NCBI RefSeq assembly: GCF_000213175.1
Contig: NW_009799103.1
Span: 3,187,896-3,251,895 of the forward strand
DNA from: Neurospora tetrasperma FGSC 2508
Lineage: Eukaryota > Ascomycota > Sordariomycetes > Sordariales > Sordariaceae
Direction of reading: 5' to 3'
DNA length: 64,000 nt
The translations under genes and the position numbers were made by a program. How positions within the stretch are numbered: position 1 is the first letter of the stretch; every line of letters starts with the position of its first letter. Below are positions 10,901 through 23,072 of this stretch, piece by piece. The notes under the pieces are model-generated. The model was not told the origin of the DNA and searched no databases. It saw only the letters and a list, made by a program, of their open reading frames with translations.

Positions 10901-11824
10901 ATGTTGTCCGGATCATACTTCCATTTCAGGGCTGTTGAGGTTCTGGGAACATCATCCATCATCTCCTCATCTTGGTCATCCTCCTCTTGCCTTGACGATC
11001 TTCGAGGGCTGGGCGGAGAGGATACGGCGGACTTTTTGCGTGGGGCGCTCGGGCGTGCTGCCGGTCGTTTTCTCTTCTTGGACTTTGAGGGCCCTTGATC
11101 GGATTCGTCGTCGTCGACTACAAAGTCCGCCATGTCATCGTCTTCTTCCTCGTTGATTACATTGTCGTCTAGCTCGAAAGCATCGTCTTCGTCATCCTCG
11201 TCTAAGACTTGAGGTCGTGATCGAGAGCGTGATGGACGAGAGCTTTTGGGTCTCCCGGAAAACGAGAGAAAGACATCGTCGCCGTCGTCGTCTGATGACT
11301 CGGCATAGTTGACAACCGCTTTTGCCTGAAGTCACGATGGGTTAGCTTAGATGGAGATCTAGAACAGAGAGCTGATAACTCGCCTTGCGCCTGATGGGGC
11401 TGCTGGGCATCATGATGGTCCTGGTGTCATCATCCTTGGAATAGGCAGTGCCTGGGTTTTCCTGGGAGCTCGGGGGTAGAACGGCGTCACTACTAGGGAC
11501 TGGCGTTTCGTCGAGTCTTTTCCGCCGCCTGGGCGGAAGAATCGAGTTGGATTTTGTGGATTCCTTGAGGCATTCTGGTGACTTTTCCTTTTGGCCAGCG
11601 CGAGGCGTGGCTGTCGCACCAGAAGCTGGACTGGAAGCGGCGATAGTGGGATTGGCATTGGCATTGGTATTGGCGCCCGCGTTCGTGGGAGTCCCCGAGG
11701 AGGCAGCTTTGGAGAAGAAGCCCAGAATACTCGACTGCCTGCCCGTCGAGGCCAGTCCAGATCTCTTAACGTTGGACTGGGTCCTTGCCGGGGTGCGCGC
11801 CGGAGTTGAAGTTCTGTCGCCCAT
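7957..11824 (-). CDS. msh6: DNA mismatch repair protein MSH6 (MutS homolog)
   Basis: Three exons (11824-11384, 11325-8719, 8643-7957) give 1244 aa, normal for fungal MSH6. With MSH2 it forms MutS-alpha, which recognises base mismatches and small loops. A PCNA-binding PIP box lies at residues 30-37 (QSSILGFF), followed by a long charged, disordered linker. The mismatch-binding Phe-x-Glu is seen in KGKFYELYE. The C-terminal ATPase has the Walker A motif GANAAGKST (about 1004-1012), Walker B in LVILDELGRGTSSYDG and the signature FFATHYHSL. Intron 2 (GTAAGT...GCTAAC...CAG) splits the protein just after Walker A. Intron 1 (58 bp) fits only with a GC donor (AAG/GCGAGT), joining ...PIRRK to AKAVVNYAES. 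A divergent transcription factor gene starts 1.5 kb upstream. Confidence 0.97.
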
Positions 11825-13357
11825 TTTGCGCCAACAGCTGGCCGACTTGGCTTGTTCGTGGAAGTAACAGGGCAGGGCCTAAGGGAGATCTGGGAGACAG
11901 TGAAGGAACAAGAAATACAGACAGTCAGAGTTTTCACAAAATTCGTGGACAAGAGTTTGAATTGGAATTGAAAATGGAAGGTGCCTCTTTTGAGAGGCTG
12001 ACCACCTGCCTGAGAAGAAGAAGGACGCGTAAAGAGGTTGCTGGGGAAAGCGCGTCCGTGTCCGGCTGCAGGTGCCGGATCACTGAAAGACGACCCACTG
12101 AGTGCCCCGCTAAAGCATCCCGCGCAGTTTATTGTGGAGACTTGACGCGATCCCCTGTTGACTCCCTCTCTTCTCTGCCTATCAACCCGACATCTTTTTC
12201 CACAGCGAGCATCCCGAACATCCAAGAGATCATGTCTTCTCATCAACACCTTCATCAATTATCAACCAGCTTTGCTTTATTGATGGCCCAATCCAATCAG
12301 CTACCTCGCCCACTACGTATGGCGTGGAGTCAGCAGCATCCAAGCCACTGGACCGCGCAGGTTGGTGCGATTCATCCCCTCTGTCATGTTTGGTTGGTTT
12401 TGCTGTGCCTGAACAGGGGACTGTCGAGTGGCATCCGATGAGCTTATCGTCCGGTAAAGGTATTTCTACTCATTTCTTATGTTGTCATTCTCCCATCCAA
12501 GCCCAACAGTCTCCTGGTCACCTGCCTCCGGACATCAGCAACAAGTGTTGTCGCAATACCGAGCCTTCAACCGCCAACTTTCGATGTCGTCCAGCCACGG
12601 AAGGTTCAAGGAAGGTCCACGGCACGGGCGGATGGAAGAAACTGGGCGCTGAATGACACCCTCGTCCTCCTCTTCAGACCAGGAACCGGGCCAAGTGACG
12701 ATCCAGGAGTACCATGGTCAAATATATCCAAAATGCCCTCCAGATCGCAAGACCCCAATCGGCTCATCCAGCTGACGGGTAAATTGGTTAAAGTTTTGGG
12801 AACGAGGTATCCCGCCTCCGTTGTCACCAATCCATCAACGGCTGGTTGTTACCGTTCCACAAAGAAACACTTGGCTGATGCAAGTTCGTCGTTCCGAGAG
12901 TCCGAATAAGGCTACTTCAATAAACAAGTCTGGCAATTAGCTAAAGAAGAAAAGTGCTGCGGAGGCGAAAGCTTTCCTCGCATCTATGCTTTGTTTACTT
13001 TTATCAACTTCCATCTTTTTACTCATCACATCACGGGACGGGGGCTCCTCTTGAACAACGGCTTTCTCTCATTTGAGCCCCCAGCATTACACAACGCCGT
13101 GTCACCTGTCAAAACCTGCCAAACAGCTGCCGCCATCGTTCTGGGGTTTCTTTTACTGTGGGGTTGAACATCGGCCAGCTCGCGGTGTCACTGACCCCGC
13201 CAATGCTCTCGGTCTGGGAAGGAAAAGGGTGCGAATCACGTACTGCGATTCACAAGTCACGCTGAATGAGGAGTAGTGCTCGTTTTGCACAAATAACAGG
13301 TAGCATTTGGACTCATCAACATAATTTTCTACGTATAACCCCATCATTGGCACCTTC
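11825..13357. other. Divergent intergenic region between MSH6 and a Zn cluster factor
   Basis: About 1.5 kb that must hold both promoters. No gene is recognised. A GCCCCGCTAAA element at 12104-12114 (reverse TTTAGCGGGGC) contains the GCGGGG core of Mig1/CreA-type sites and also occurs at 21348-21358 upstream of the heme lyase gene. This is suggestive only. Confidence 0.45.
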
Positions 13358-16198
13358 ATGGATATGCCCAATGTCACGGTTGCTGCTCCGTCCGAGGGCA
13401 CTCGAGAGTCGCGAAAAGACAGCAACAGTCGAAGAGCTGCCGCATGTTTGGTCTGTCGTCGGTCCAAGATTCGGTGCGAAAAGGGGAAAGGCCAACATAA
13501 CGATGATGACCGATGCCAACGATGTCTTCAGCTAGGGGTACAATGCGTCCGCCCCGAATTCCATGTGGGCAGGAGGAAAGGTGTCAAAAAGCAAGTTCTG
13601 CTGGTTCTTCATAGCAAAGCCCTGTTACTGACCACCTCCTCAGTAAGCGCACCGGGCTGGAAAAGGCACTCCATCAAGTCGAACAGGCTGTCAAACGATC
13701 AGGAGCCAGTCTGCACGGTATTGAGGCCACCAGATTCGTCTCCGAACTCAAAGAAATCTTAGGTGCTGGCTCACTTACACCTCTTGCCGATGGTGACTCT
13801 AAACAACCCAGCACTGGTCATACAAGGACATCCTCGGCCATATCACGGAGGCCTAGTGAGATTCTCATGGCGGATGTTTCCGAAGATTCAGGCGATAGCT
13901 CCATGTCGGATCATGACGACATGAGCATTCCGCAAGACTCCACGCCATCTCAGAGCCATGTAGCAGATGAGAGCCTTGCTGTCGATGATGCCGAAAATCC
14001 TCTTCAACTTCTCGCCCGAGCTTCTGACTTGCATGTTTCTCCGAAGCCAGTTGGCGAGCTTTCTACAGCTGAGATGGCCCATAGCCATCAACACCCACGC
14101 CAGAAGAAACAAACCGAGAAGCTGTCCGAGGTCGAAAAGTTCTTCAAATTCACTCAATTCTCCCTTGACTGCGGCCCTGAACTGGATCCCATCGATCTTG
14201 GCTTGCTTACCACGGAGGAGGCAGAGTCCCTCTTTGACTTCTTCCACAAGAGTCTTGCCCACACGAGATGGGGTCTGGACCCAATATTATATACGGCCTC
14301 CTTTACGCGCTCGCGTTCGGCCTTTCTCTTCACTTCCATATGTGCAGCCGCCGCCCTCTTCATGCCAAGACAGGGCGCCCTCTCGCGGCGGTTGTCCAAT
14401 CACTGTAAAACCTTGGTCAACAGAATCATAGTCGACCGATACCGGTCCGTCGAGATTGTCCTTGCTTTCATGGTCAACGTTCCCTGGATGTTTCCTGGCA
14501 AACATAGCACCGATGACGAGACGTGCTGGTACGTCTCCATGGCCACCACCATGGCCCTGGACCTGTTCCTACACAAGATTGTAGTTGCTATGGATGCCAT
14601 ACGAGACGGTAGCTACAACGGAGGAATCGCACGGGCAGATTGCATTGACCCCAAGGTTGCCTTGTCTCTCGATGGGTTTGGCGACGTTGATTCGGAATCG
14701 ACACTAGGGAGACGGCTATTGCGGCGGAGGGAGAGATGTTGGATTGCCTTGTTTGTCCTGGAGCGAGGAATGTGCTTAGCGCGAGGGAGAAGCTATACCG
14801 TGCCTGTCACGCCCCTTCTTCGACGTTGTGATGAATGGCACATGTCAGATATTGCAGATACCATGGACGGGCACTTGGTATCCATGGCTGTCTTGCGGAG
14901 AGACTTGGTGAGCTCCCAATGTCAATGATTCCTGCAACGCAAGCTCTGACACAACCAGGACGATTTGTTCAATTCCATCAGGGCAGTCTGTGACGGATCC
15001 CGCGAAACACTGGCTGACGGCGGCCTTATTGCCCAGTCGTTCGTCCTTCCTCTTCTTCTTCTTCGTTTCTGACTATAAGTCGTCTTTCTAACTACCTCTC
15101 CAGGATACAAATGTCAGTCGACAAGTTCTTCGAGCAATGGCATGCCAAATGGACCATACCCATTGGCACCGGACCTCGTAAGTCACTTAACCTCTCGTCA
15201 CCTTGCGGAACAATTTATCTTCTCTTCCTAACACCGGCCGGGGAAAAGAACATCGCCTACCACCCTACGTCCAAATCCTCGTCACCCACACCCGCCTCTC
15301 CATCTACAGTATTGTAATCAACCATCCCACCGCACCCACCGAAGTCCGCCACTTCTTCCACGCGGCCGGTCTTTCCTCGGCCCTGAACGTTATGCGTTCA
15401 GCCATCCAAGGCGAAGAGCAACTCTCGAGCATGCCCAATAACACAGCCATCATGATCTCCTTTGCCGCCTGTTTCGCCCTGCGCCTCAGCGGCCAGCTCT
15501 CCGGCGGGACCTCCAGCCTGGCGCCCAGTGTCCGGACGCTGATTGAGGAGACGGCGGGCGTGCTGGAACGGATTGGTACCGCTACGGACCATCGGAATGG
15601 CATGTCGACGTTGTATGGGAAGTATCTGAAGTATATCGTCAAGAAGGCGGCGGCCGCTGCGGCGACGTCGTATGAGCATATGGCCTCAACAGTGCGGCCG
15701 AGGAACGAGACAGCAATGACAGCGGATCGAGGCCCGCCCCACGTAGCCTTCTCCCGACACGGTGGGCCATCCGTTTCATCATCATTATCATCATCAACAC
15801 TAGCAACATATCAACGCAGTAGCCAGCAGCAAGGGACTAGCACCACAAACATGAGCAATACTAATTACGGCATCCCTACCGATGCTGCTTTGTCAGCGAC
15901 ATCCGCCGGCGCATATCTCGAGCCTTCATCATCTACACTATCCTCCCTCTGGGCAGCAACAGAACCGATATTGCTACAATTCTCATCCATGTCCGACGAC
16001 CAAGTCCTAGAAGCGCTGAACAACGAGTTTCATGTGGATCCGGCTACGGCGGCTTCGAACTCCAACGCGAACAGCAACAGCAGCATGTACCACCACCAAC
16101 ACCATGTTGGTGGCTCCGGCCTGTCGTCACTGTGGGATGATACGGGGGTTCTGCCGGATTGGTTGAATTCGGCGAATTTACCAGAGTTTGGGGTATGA
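13358..16198 (+). CDS. Zn(II)2Cys6 transcription factor
   Basis: Five exons fit (13358-13590, 13644-14907, 14959-15035, 15104-15177, 15249-16198) and give 865 aa. The binuclear zinc cluster is complete at the N-terminus: Cys30, 33, 40, 53, 56 and 63 (C-x2-C-x6-C-x12-C-x2-C-x6-C), followed by a basic stretch and the linker GVKNKRTGLEKALHQ. The middle part carries a long helical region of the type seen in fungal_trans/middle homology domains. The C-terminal third is Ser/Asn/His-rich and may be an activation region. Intron 1 (13591-13643) fits only with a GC donor (AA/GCAAGT), which restores the codon AAT for Asn. Intron 3 has an unusual GTCGTT donor. The target genes are unknown; no ortholog name is assigned. 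Confidence 0.88.
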
Positions 16199-19100
16199 AC
16201 TAGGCTAGGATGGGTGACTAGGTGAGGGTGAGGAAAGAACGGTTCAGAGGATGACTGGGCTGGACCTGGATGGAGGCGTGAGAGGTGAGAGGCAAGAGGA
16301 GGGGATTTGACGTGTGAGTGTTTATGAAATACCTGGCGATATGCAGGAGGGGAGAAGATCCTCAACGAATATCCAATAAATCACCGGATCAACGGCAGGT
16401 AGTTGGTCCGTAGTTTGATAGAACAGAACACTTAAAAAGACACAAAATAGTACGCACCGCCAACGATGACTCTGCCCGAAATTGAACCTGGGCCTTGCAC
16501 TTTCAGACTTTTCTATGCCAACTAGGACCAATAAGCTGGCGATTAATTGTGCAGTGTGCTTCCATTACACTACTCGGTCATTCAGCCGTCAGTAGGTGCG
16601 CTTGTGGTTGGTTGTTGGAAGCATGATTTGGAAATGGCACTCGAATACCGGGATTTCAAGAACCGTATAATTCTTTTCTCTTACTTTGGGGGTTATCGCT
16701 ACGCCTGTTGTACACTCTTTTTCTTCCACACTCTTTCTTTCTCTATTGCGCATGAATCTAAATCGTAATCCTGATGATCAATCAAGCCCAGGCTATGAAT
16801 GAACAAGTTCGGAGTTCAGACATGCCTGGCGAGTGACCGCGATCGATAGATACCCCAACTCAACTCAGGTCAAGTACACTACACGATGCTTGGCTGGTTC
16901 CATGATGTTTCCGTTTTGGGGATGGTGGAGAAAACTGAATGAGATGCGGACTTAACGCAAACACTGCGAGCTTTGGCTGGTGGCTTGATAGGCGAGTAAC
17001 TAACGCACCAGCTGGCAGTACCTCTAGCCACGCAGGGGGCCACACTTCCAGCCGAGCGACCAAGTAGTGTAGTTAGTGTACCAGGTCAGGTCCATGATTG
17101 TATTCCATTCACATTCCTGCAACATGTAGTATACTATGTAAATTCACTAAAGGTAAGAACATTAGTACGTTGCCTTGTACATTTCAGGACTCGAATAAGC
17201 CACTGGTCTCATACCAAGGGAAGTAACAAATAACTAACCAAGCAGGCATTTGCAGAGTGTTCGGGTGAGGTAAGTCATGTCGGTCCACCGGCGAAAATGC
17301 ATAGGTATATTGTTAACCCTGCACATAACGATCAGCTATATAACGATATTCTAACCATAACGTTTGAAATCACGGTAACAGTGCATGTTATATGAGAGTA
17401 ACGATGAACCTTCGTATCATAATTTTGATCGGATTTGGAAGGCGAGCCGCACCAGAATCGTTATACATAGGGGGTTTAGTGATTTTCGATGTCTCCAACC
17501 TCTAGCGCTCTTCAAAGACAGACAGGTAGGAAAAGCTACGATATTAGGAGAATCGATTTTACAGTACCCCGGGGTGACAATACTTCTCCCCTACTATAAT
17601 TCATTTTGGCGGGCATAAAATGCACATATTCGGGTAGTATGCGTACGCATTATGCCTGGTCTATGTGCGTTGCCTATAGCTACATACATATTAAACCCCT
17701 ACTTACACAATGTACACTACATACATATCGCGTGCTTCGACAACTGCCCGTACCCATCGGCCTTAGGAGCCTCGAAAGTCTGCAGGAAGGGTTTGTGTCG
17801 GCGAGGTCCGAATCCGGTTGCGGTCGCACTGGGCGGGTTACAAAGTGAGAAGTGTGACAAAGTGTGATTGCCGTGAGGTCAGGCGCCGCGATCGTTGGGC
17901 CGATTTGATGGCATTCGGAACCATGGCAGTCGCGTGGACGACTTCCGGGTTGGGGGGTGCGGGATGCGACTGTGTTGTGATTATAAGGGCGCACAGCGGA
18001 AGAAGATGCGGGGGTCAGGGACTTGTTCTTGATGGTTGTGAGACCCGAAATCGCATCATGATGGTTTACGATGGCACCAGCCCCAGAGGTCCGCAGCCAA
18101 GGTGTGGCAATAAATCCACGGGAAAGGAAAGCCGGGGGGGTGGTGCAGCGGGGGCGATGTTTATCGGCGGTTGCGCCGTCTGCGGGCGACAACGGTCTGC
18201 CCCCCGGTCGTTGTGTTATTCGATTCCCCCGGTCTAGACGGGTCGTCGACTGCTGAAACAAATGCCTGTCTACACATGGATGATGCTGGTCCAGCGGCAC
18301 CGATGAATTTGGGGAAAAAGGTTTGTGTGGAAGATGTGCAACGAGAATCCGGAGATGCAGCGGCGTTCAGTTGTGACGAATACCGAATTATTCACACACG
18401 TTACAAACACTTTTGAATCTTATCTCTCGGACAGCCAACCCAACCATTCAGAGCCCTTCAGCACGACACCACCAAACCTCTAGCGCTCTTCAGTGAAGAC
18501 GTTCCAAGAACTTCCTTGGCAATGCAAGCTTGTCAAGCCGTCGCCAACGGACCGCCAACTTTGGCCAGTCTAGCGCTCGCCATCTTGAATAGATTTCCTT
18601 TTCTGTCTGGCCTTGTGTGCCCGATTGGGAACCAGAGCAGTTTTCATTGCAGAATACCGCAGCCTCGCAACGGCAATGACGATACTTTTGATCGGAGGAG
18701 CAAACTGAAGAGGCAGGATGGGCTCAGCTCGAGAGGGTTCTGAGGGTGCATCGATCCAAGTGATGGTGCAATTGCAACGGAACCAGAGTGGACGAAGTGG
18801 AATGCTGGTGAGAAAATGGCCTGTTCACAATGCATCATCCCGCTCCAAAAGACTGCCCCAGTGTGGTGATCGAGGACGAATGCAGCTCTTCCCTCCGGCT
18901 CTCGGGGTATTGTCACTCTGTGGTGACACCTTAGCACAAATCTAGTGCTATTCCCATGTCCAAGAGCTACTACGCTACTCCGTCCATGGGCCACGAACAC
19001 GGGGCGGGGCAAGCGGAGGTCGCCGCACAAAGAGACTTGATTGGTTGAAACGAGGTGGGATATTTTTCCTATGCAGCCTGTTCTCCAATTTTCGGCAGCT

Positions 19101-19632
19101 TGTGAAAAAGTGGGCTGCCGAAGGTGTGCCTTTTGCAGCAAAGAGAGCCAACTGTTAACCACAAACAGTGATAAATCTCGCGCCGCCCTCACTCCCCCGT
19201 TGTCCGCTACAGTCCCGTCCTGGCCGCGAGTCTCGAGAGTCGAGTCCAAACTAACTTCAACCCCCCCTTTGGTCCCATCTCCTCCGCCCCGGCCGCTGCC
19301 AATTGTCCGTCCAACCGTTCAGAAGGAACCTACTAGCCGACCATTCTCGCCAACCGTTCCTGCCAGCCCCTTCGACCTCCATCCGCTGTCCACAACCGCA
19401 TCGTCACACTGCCCGTCGTCTTGTGTTTTTTTGGTGGAATACCCAAATAAAAAACAACAACCGCAGTTACCCACTTGACTTATAGCCCCTGAAAAACGAG
19501 AAAATTCGTCAACCGGTCCAGTCGACAGACTACCTCTAGCTTTCCCGCCTCCGCCTCCCAGTGCAGCCCTACACGAGTTACCGTTGTCACCGTTTCCCAA
19601 CGCCAACACACCCAACCCTCAAAATCGCAACC
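16199..19632. other. Intergenic, 3.4 kb, no gene recognised
   Basis: No reading frame here resembles a known protein. The part at roughly 17100-17720 is visibly richer in A+T and in TA dinucleotides than its surroundings and could be an old, mutated non-coding insertion. A decayed tRNA-like segment lies on the minus strand near 16450-16535. An 18-base direct repeat occurs at 17497-17514 and 18475-18492. The stretch before 19633 is pyrimidine-rich and is probably the leader of KGD4. Confidence 0.45.
17497..18492. repeat. 18-bp direct repeats about 1 kb apart
   Basis: The sequence AACCTCTAGCGCTCTTCA occurs at 17497-17514 and again, same orientation, at 18475-18492. A partial match (TCTAGCGCTC) follows at about 18569. 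The span covers both copies and the DNA between them. An exact 18-mer repeat is not expected often by chance in 64 kb. The origin is unknown. Confidence 0.7.
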
Positions 19633-20146
19633 ATGTTCGCCGCCACCAGAGTCCTCCGCCAGGCTGCCGCTCATGCTGAGCGTGTTCCTTCCATCAAGTT
19701 CATCGGTCGCAGAACCATTCCCGGTATGTTCCTCCCCGTCCTGCGCCTCCGAGCATTCCGGTGTGGTGCATCTGCCATTTTGACTCGCGAACCTTGGTGT
19801 TATTTTTCGGATGACGTGCTGACAGCCTGCTCCTTGTCCAACAGCTTCCGTCGACCACACTCCCAAGCCTCACCCTGCCTCTCCCACCCACTCGCTCCCG
19901 GCCAACTGGGGCTCTTCTCCCTCCTTCAGCGCCTACCGCCAACACGCCCAGCAGCACGGCCCTCTTCGCAAGACCATCCGCCCTGAGGTCGACGGCATTG
20001 GTGGTTCTCCCGGTGCCGCTCTCGGCTCCGTCAACCCTCCCCAGGGTCTTTACTTTGACCGCAACGACCTCCCCGCCCGCTTCCGTCGCCAGCCTCTCAC
20101 CGAGGCCGAGATTGAGGCTATTGAGTCCGGCTGTGGCTTTGCTTAA
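19633..20146 (+). CDS. kgd4: KGD4/YMR31, subunit of mitochondrial 2-oxoglutarate dehydrogenase
   Basis: Two exons (19633-19723, 19845-20146) give 130 aa. The intron has donor GTATGT and acceptor CCAACAG. KGD4 (earlier named as a small mitoribosomal protein, YMR31/MRPS36) is the adaptor that recruits the E3 dihydrolipoamide dehydrogenase to the E1-E2 core of the 2-oxoglutarate dehydrogenase complex in the TCA cycle. The family marks are an N-terminal mitochondrial leader, IKFIGRRTIP, the Pro/His-rich linker, the middle segment FSAYRQHAQQHGPLR and the conserved C-terminal LYFDRNDLPARFRRQPLTE with EIEAIESG. The length is normal. The start is the first ATG after a pyrimidine-rich leader and keeps the leader peptide. 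Confidence 0.93.
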
Positions 20147-21691
20147 ACGGGAGAGAAAAACAACATGGACTAGACAGTTCGTTTACCAAAATCGATATCG
20201 AGTCCGAAACGACCGACACAACGCAGCGATCCTTTGAGAATTGCCAATTCCGCCCCATTGACCTAAGAATGGGCCTACACTTGAGATTCCCCATCATCTA
20301 AAGCTATCTATCCCTATTGCCCTCTCACACACACATGACACACACACAGCGTATGATCGCCCATGCTTCACGCGATTTTGAACCGAGCAAAGTTTGCATA
20401 TCAGATTATCTATGGACGGCACTGCCCTGGCGTTTAAAAAACAAACAAAAAGCTCACCAGGGTTTGGCTTTAGAACTACACGTTGCGGCTTTGGTTTGCA
20501 TGGCACGGTGTTAAACGGATCGGTGGGGGAGAACGTCGTCCAAAGGAGGCCGGGCCTTGTCCGGACATCCGGGCTTGAGTGACCGGGGAACGGATGCAGG
20601 TCTTGTGTATATAGTCAGTGCAACGGGCTACTCCCAAAGCCGGGCGAAATCCCCGCGTTGGTTGTCAGCCCGCGAGCCCAGAATAACATATTAACACTAT
20701 GAACACCAACCGCTGCTCGTATCTGGTCTGCAAATGCCGAGAATGACATGTGAGACAAAGAGGTTTACCATGCTGTTGTTTGGACGTAGAATTGCTGGGA
20801 ACTACCGGTCTTAAGATTCACATTATTGAGCCACGCCATACGTGAACCATTGCCTCTGACCCGAGCTGTGTCGAGGCCTTAACCATCAACACCAAAGAAA
20901 AAAAAAAGAAAGAAAAAAAAAACAGCATCGTCAACACCAATTGCTCAGGGTTGCCTAATCACCTCGGCATGCTCGGAAGCGCCCAGCTCATAGCACATCT
21001 CATCATGGGAATATGATATGTGACGTCCAAGTAAAATCCTCTAGTGTACAAGGCGACATTTCGGCTTCTACGGAGATGACCTCACATATGAGAAACAGAA
21101 GCAGCAAGCGGACTGTGACGGGGAAAGTGATCAGCCCTGCGAGATTGCCGGCCGGGGGGCCTTTGAATTGATCGATGTGCCGTGGCTGATGCCATGTGCC
21201 CATGTGCTGAGTTCACCTGCAATCACCCACTGCACCACCGGTGAGGACGAACTTATGTGGTGGGGGCTGGGTTCCTAGCTGGGGAACAAGGTCTCTGGGC
21301 TGTCAGCTGCCAAACAACTGGACAGGACCGGCCAATTGATCGCCCAAGCCCCGCTAAAAAGTTGAACTGCGCTGAAGAGGGGAGCTCCCGGCAACCTCCA
21401 CTGCGCTGACGAATTGAGGACGATAACGGCGCCGGACCCAATCGGGAGCTCGGTGATTCTTCTCACTTTCAAAGCTCAGTTCCCCGGTCCCAGCAACTTG
21501 TTTGTTTGGACCTTGACGACGAGCAAGAAAACCACTCTCGAACGAATTGTCGCAAAGCCAAAACCCGAGACTGCCATCATCTGAACTCGTCGACATCGTC
21601 GCATCCCGATTGTAGACGAGGATCCCTGCTATCCTTATACACCTCACGACCTACAACGACGACAAGAACCCTTGCCGATAGTCACAACTTT
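20147..21691. other. Intergenic between KGD4 and heme lyase genes
   Basis: About 1.5 kb without a recognised gene. It holds the KGD4 3' region, an A-rich low-complexity patch near 20900-20920 and the heme lyase promoter. The GCCCCGCTAAA element at 21348-21358 is shared with the MSH6 upstream region. Confidence 0.45.
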
Positions 21692-22654
21692 ATGACAACC
21701 CTTAAGATGAAGGAAATGGCAGGACAGGCCGGCGCCGGCAGTGAGGACAAGTGCCCCGTCGACCACAAGACGCGCGAGCTCTGGTTGCAACAAGCAAAGC
21801 AGGCAAAGGCCGCACAAGAAGCCGCGGCCGCGGCGGGTGGCTCGACGGCACCATCGCCAGAAAATGCCTTTACGACGCCAGTAGTACCAGCACCACAGCA
21901 ACCACCAACACAGACTCAGATCCCCCAGCTGGCGCAACAAACAGCAATTCCCGCAGCGCTTCCTACCTCGCAACAACAACAATCTCCATCATCATCATCC
22001 TGGTCCTCATGGCTCCCCTTCATGTCTTCTTCCGGCTCCACAACAACCGGTGCCGCCGCCGCCGCCGGTGCTACTCCCCAGCTTAACCTCGGCGAACACC
22101 GCGAAATCTCCTCCATCCCCCGCGCCGCCACCACGGGTCCCTCCGCCTGCCCCTCCAACGCCGAGCAAGAAACGGGCGCCGACATCACCACCGGCAACTG
22201 GATCTACCCCTCGGAAAAGCAATTCTACGAGGCCATGAAGCGCAAGGGCCACGACGGCGCCAGCGCGGCCGACATGAAGACGGTCGTCCCCATCCACAAC
22301 GCCGTCAACGAGCGGGCGTGGGCCGAGATCCTGCGGTGGGAGAAGCCCTTTACCGGCGAAGGGTGTGGATGTGCCGAGGGCCCCAAGCTGCAGAGCTTCA
22401 TGGGCGAGAGCAAGCGGATGACGCCCAAGGCGAGGCTGAACACCTTGTTGGGATACACGGCGCCGTTTGATCGGCATGATTGGATTGTGGATCGCTGTGG
22501 CACGAGGGTGGACTATGTGATTGACTTTTATGCGGGGAGGAATAACGAGAAGGCTGGGGCGGGGAAGCTGAACTTTTATTTGGATGTGAGGCCCAAGTTG
22601 AATACGTGGGAGGGGGTGAAGATGAGGGCGTTGAGGTTTGTGGGGATGAACTAA
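21692..22654 (+). CDS. CYT2: Cytochrome c1 heme lyase (holocytochrome c1 synthase)
   Basis: Single exon, 320 aa from the start at 21692. In-frame Mets at 21506, 21707 and 21716 are alternatives, the last with the best start context. The enzyme attaches heme covalently to apocytochrome c1 in the mitochondrial intermembrane space. It has the heme-regulatory-type motif KCPVDHK near the N-terminus, a variable Ala/Ser/Gln-rich linker, a second Cys-Pro (SACPSNAEQE), then the catalytic domain: NWIYPSEKQFYEAMKRKG, the heme-ligand His in VVPIHNAVNERAW, LRWEKP and FDRHDWIVDRCGTRVDYVID. The form DRCG-x-VDYVIDFY points to c1 lyase (yeast CYT2) rather than c lyase (CYC3). It is convergent with the RUS/DUF647 gene. 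Confidence 0.92.
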   Translation: MTTLKMKEMAGQAGAGSEDKCPVDHKTRELWLQQAKQAKAAQEAAAAAGGSTAPSPENAFTTPVVPAPQQPPTQTQIPQLAQQTAIPAALPTSQQQQSPSSSSWSSWLPFMSSSGSTTTGAAAAAGATPQLNLGEHREISSIPRAATTGPSACPSNAEQETGADITTGNWIYPSEKQFYEAMKRKGHDGASAADMKTVVPIHNAVNERAWAEILRWEKPFTGEGCGCAEGPKLQSFMGESKRMTPKARLNTLLGYTAPFDRHDWIVDRCGTRVDYVIDFYAGRNNEKAGAGKLNFYLDVRPKLNTWEGVKMRALRFVGMN

Positions 22655-23072
22655 GGTGAAGTGAAGGGGTGGGTGTACAGAAGACGGTGAGTGGGATTGT
22701 TGAATAGGTCTGAAATGGAGGAGACTTGGTACATAAGATAGAGAGATCTTACTGGACTTGTAAGACATGTATGTTTCGTTGTATTATTAGTATTGGTTGG
22801 TTTAACATTGTATCTCGCTCATGTTTGGCATATAAACGGCCGTCCAAATGGCGCATTAGGATACAAGAAAAGGGAAAGGTTCAATAGAGAATGATAGACA
22901 TGGGAAAATCGCTGCATAGAGTCGACTGTCCTAATAATGGTGGTCGCTCTTGGGTGTTGGATCTATAGATTACATATCACTTCAACTTTGTAGATGTCTT
23001 GTTACTGTTTATGTATCCGGCTGTTCCGAGTGGAAGATAAATGTCTTCCCACCCGCCCAGTTCTGTGACAAC
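22655..23072. other. Convergent 3' spacer
   Basis: This short spacer separates the stops of the heme lyase (+) and RUS-like (-) genes. Only likely 3' untranslated sequence is seen. Confidence 0.5.

Noticed and set aside
16450-16535. tRNA-like sequence on the minus strand with an A-box-like TGGTCCTAGTTGG and B-box-like GGTTCAATTTC
   Set aside because: The T stem has a mismatch and the acceptor and anticodon stems do not pair, so no working cloverleaf can be drawn. At most it is a decayed tRNA fragment.
18644-19249. A 201-aa minus-strand frame upstream of KGD4
   Set aside because: No family resemblance, and it overlaps frames on the other strand; likely chance in GC-rich DNA.
22007-22768. A 253-aa minus-strand frame
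   Set aside because: Antisense shadow of the cytochrome c1 heme lyase gene.
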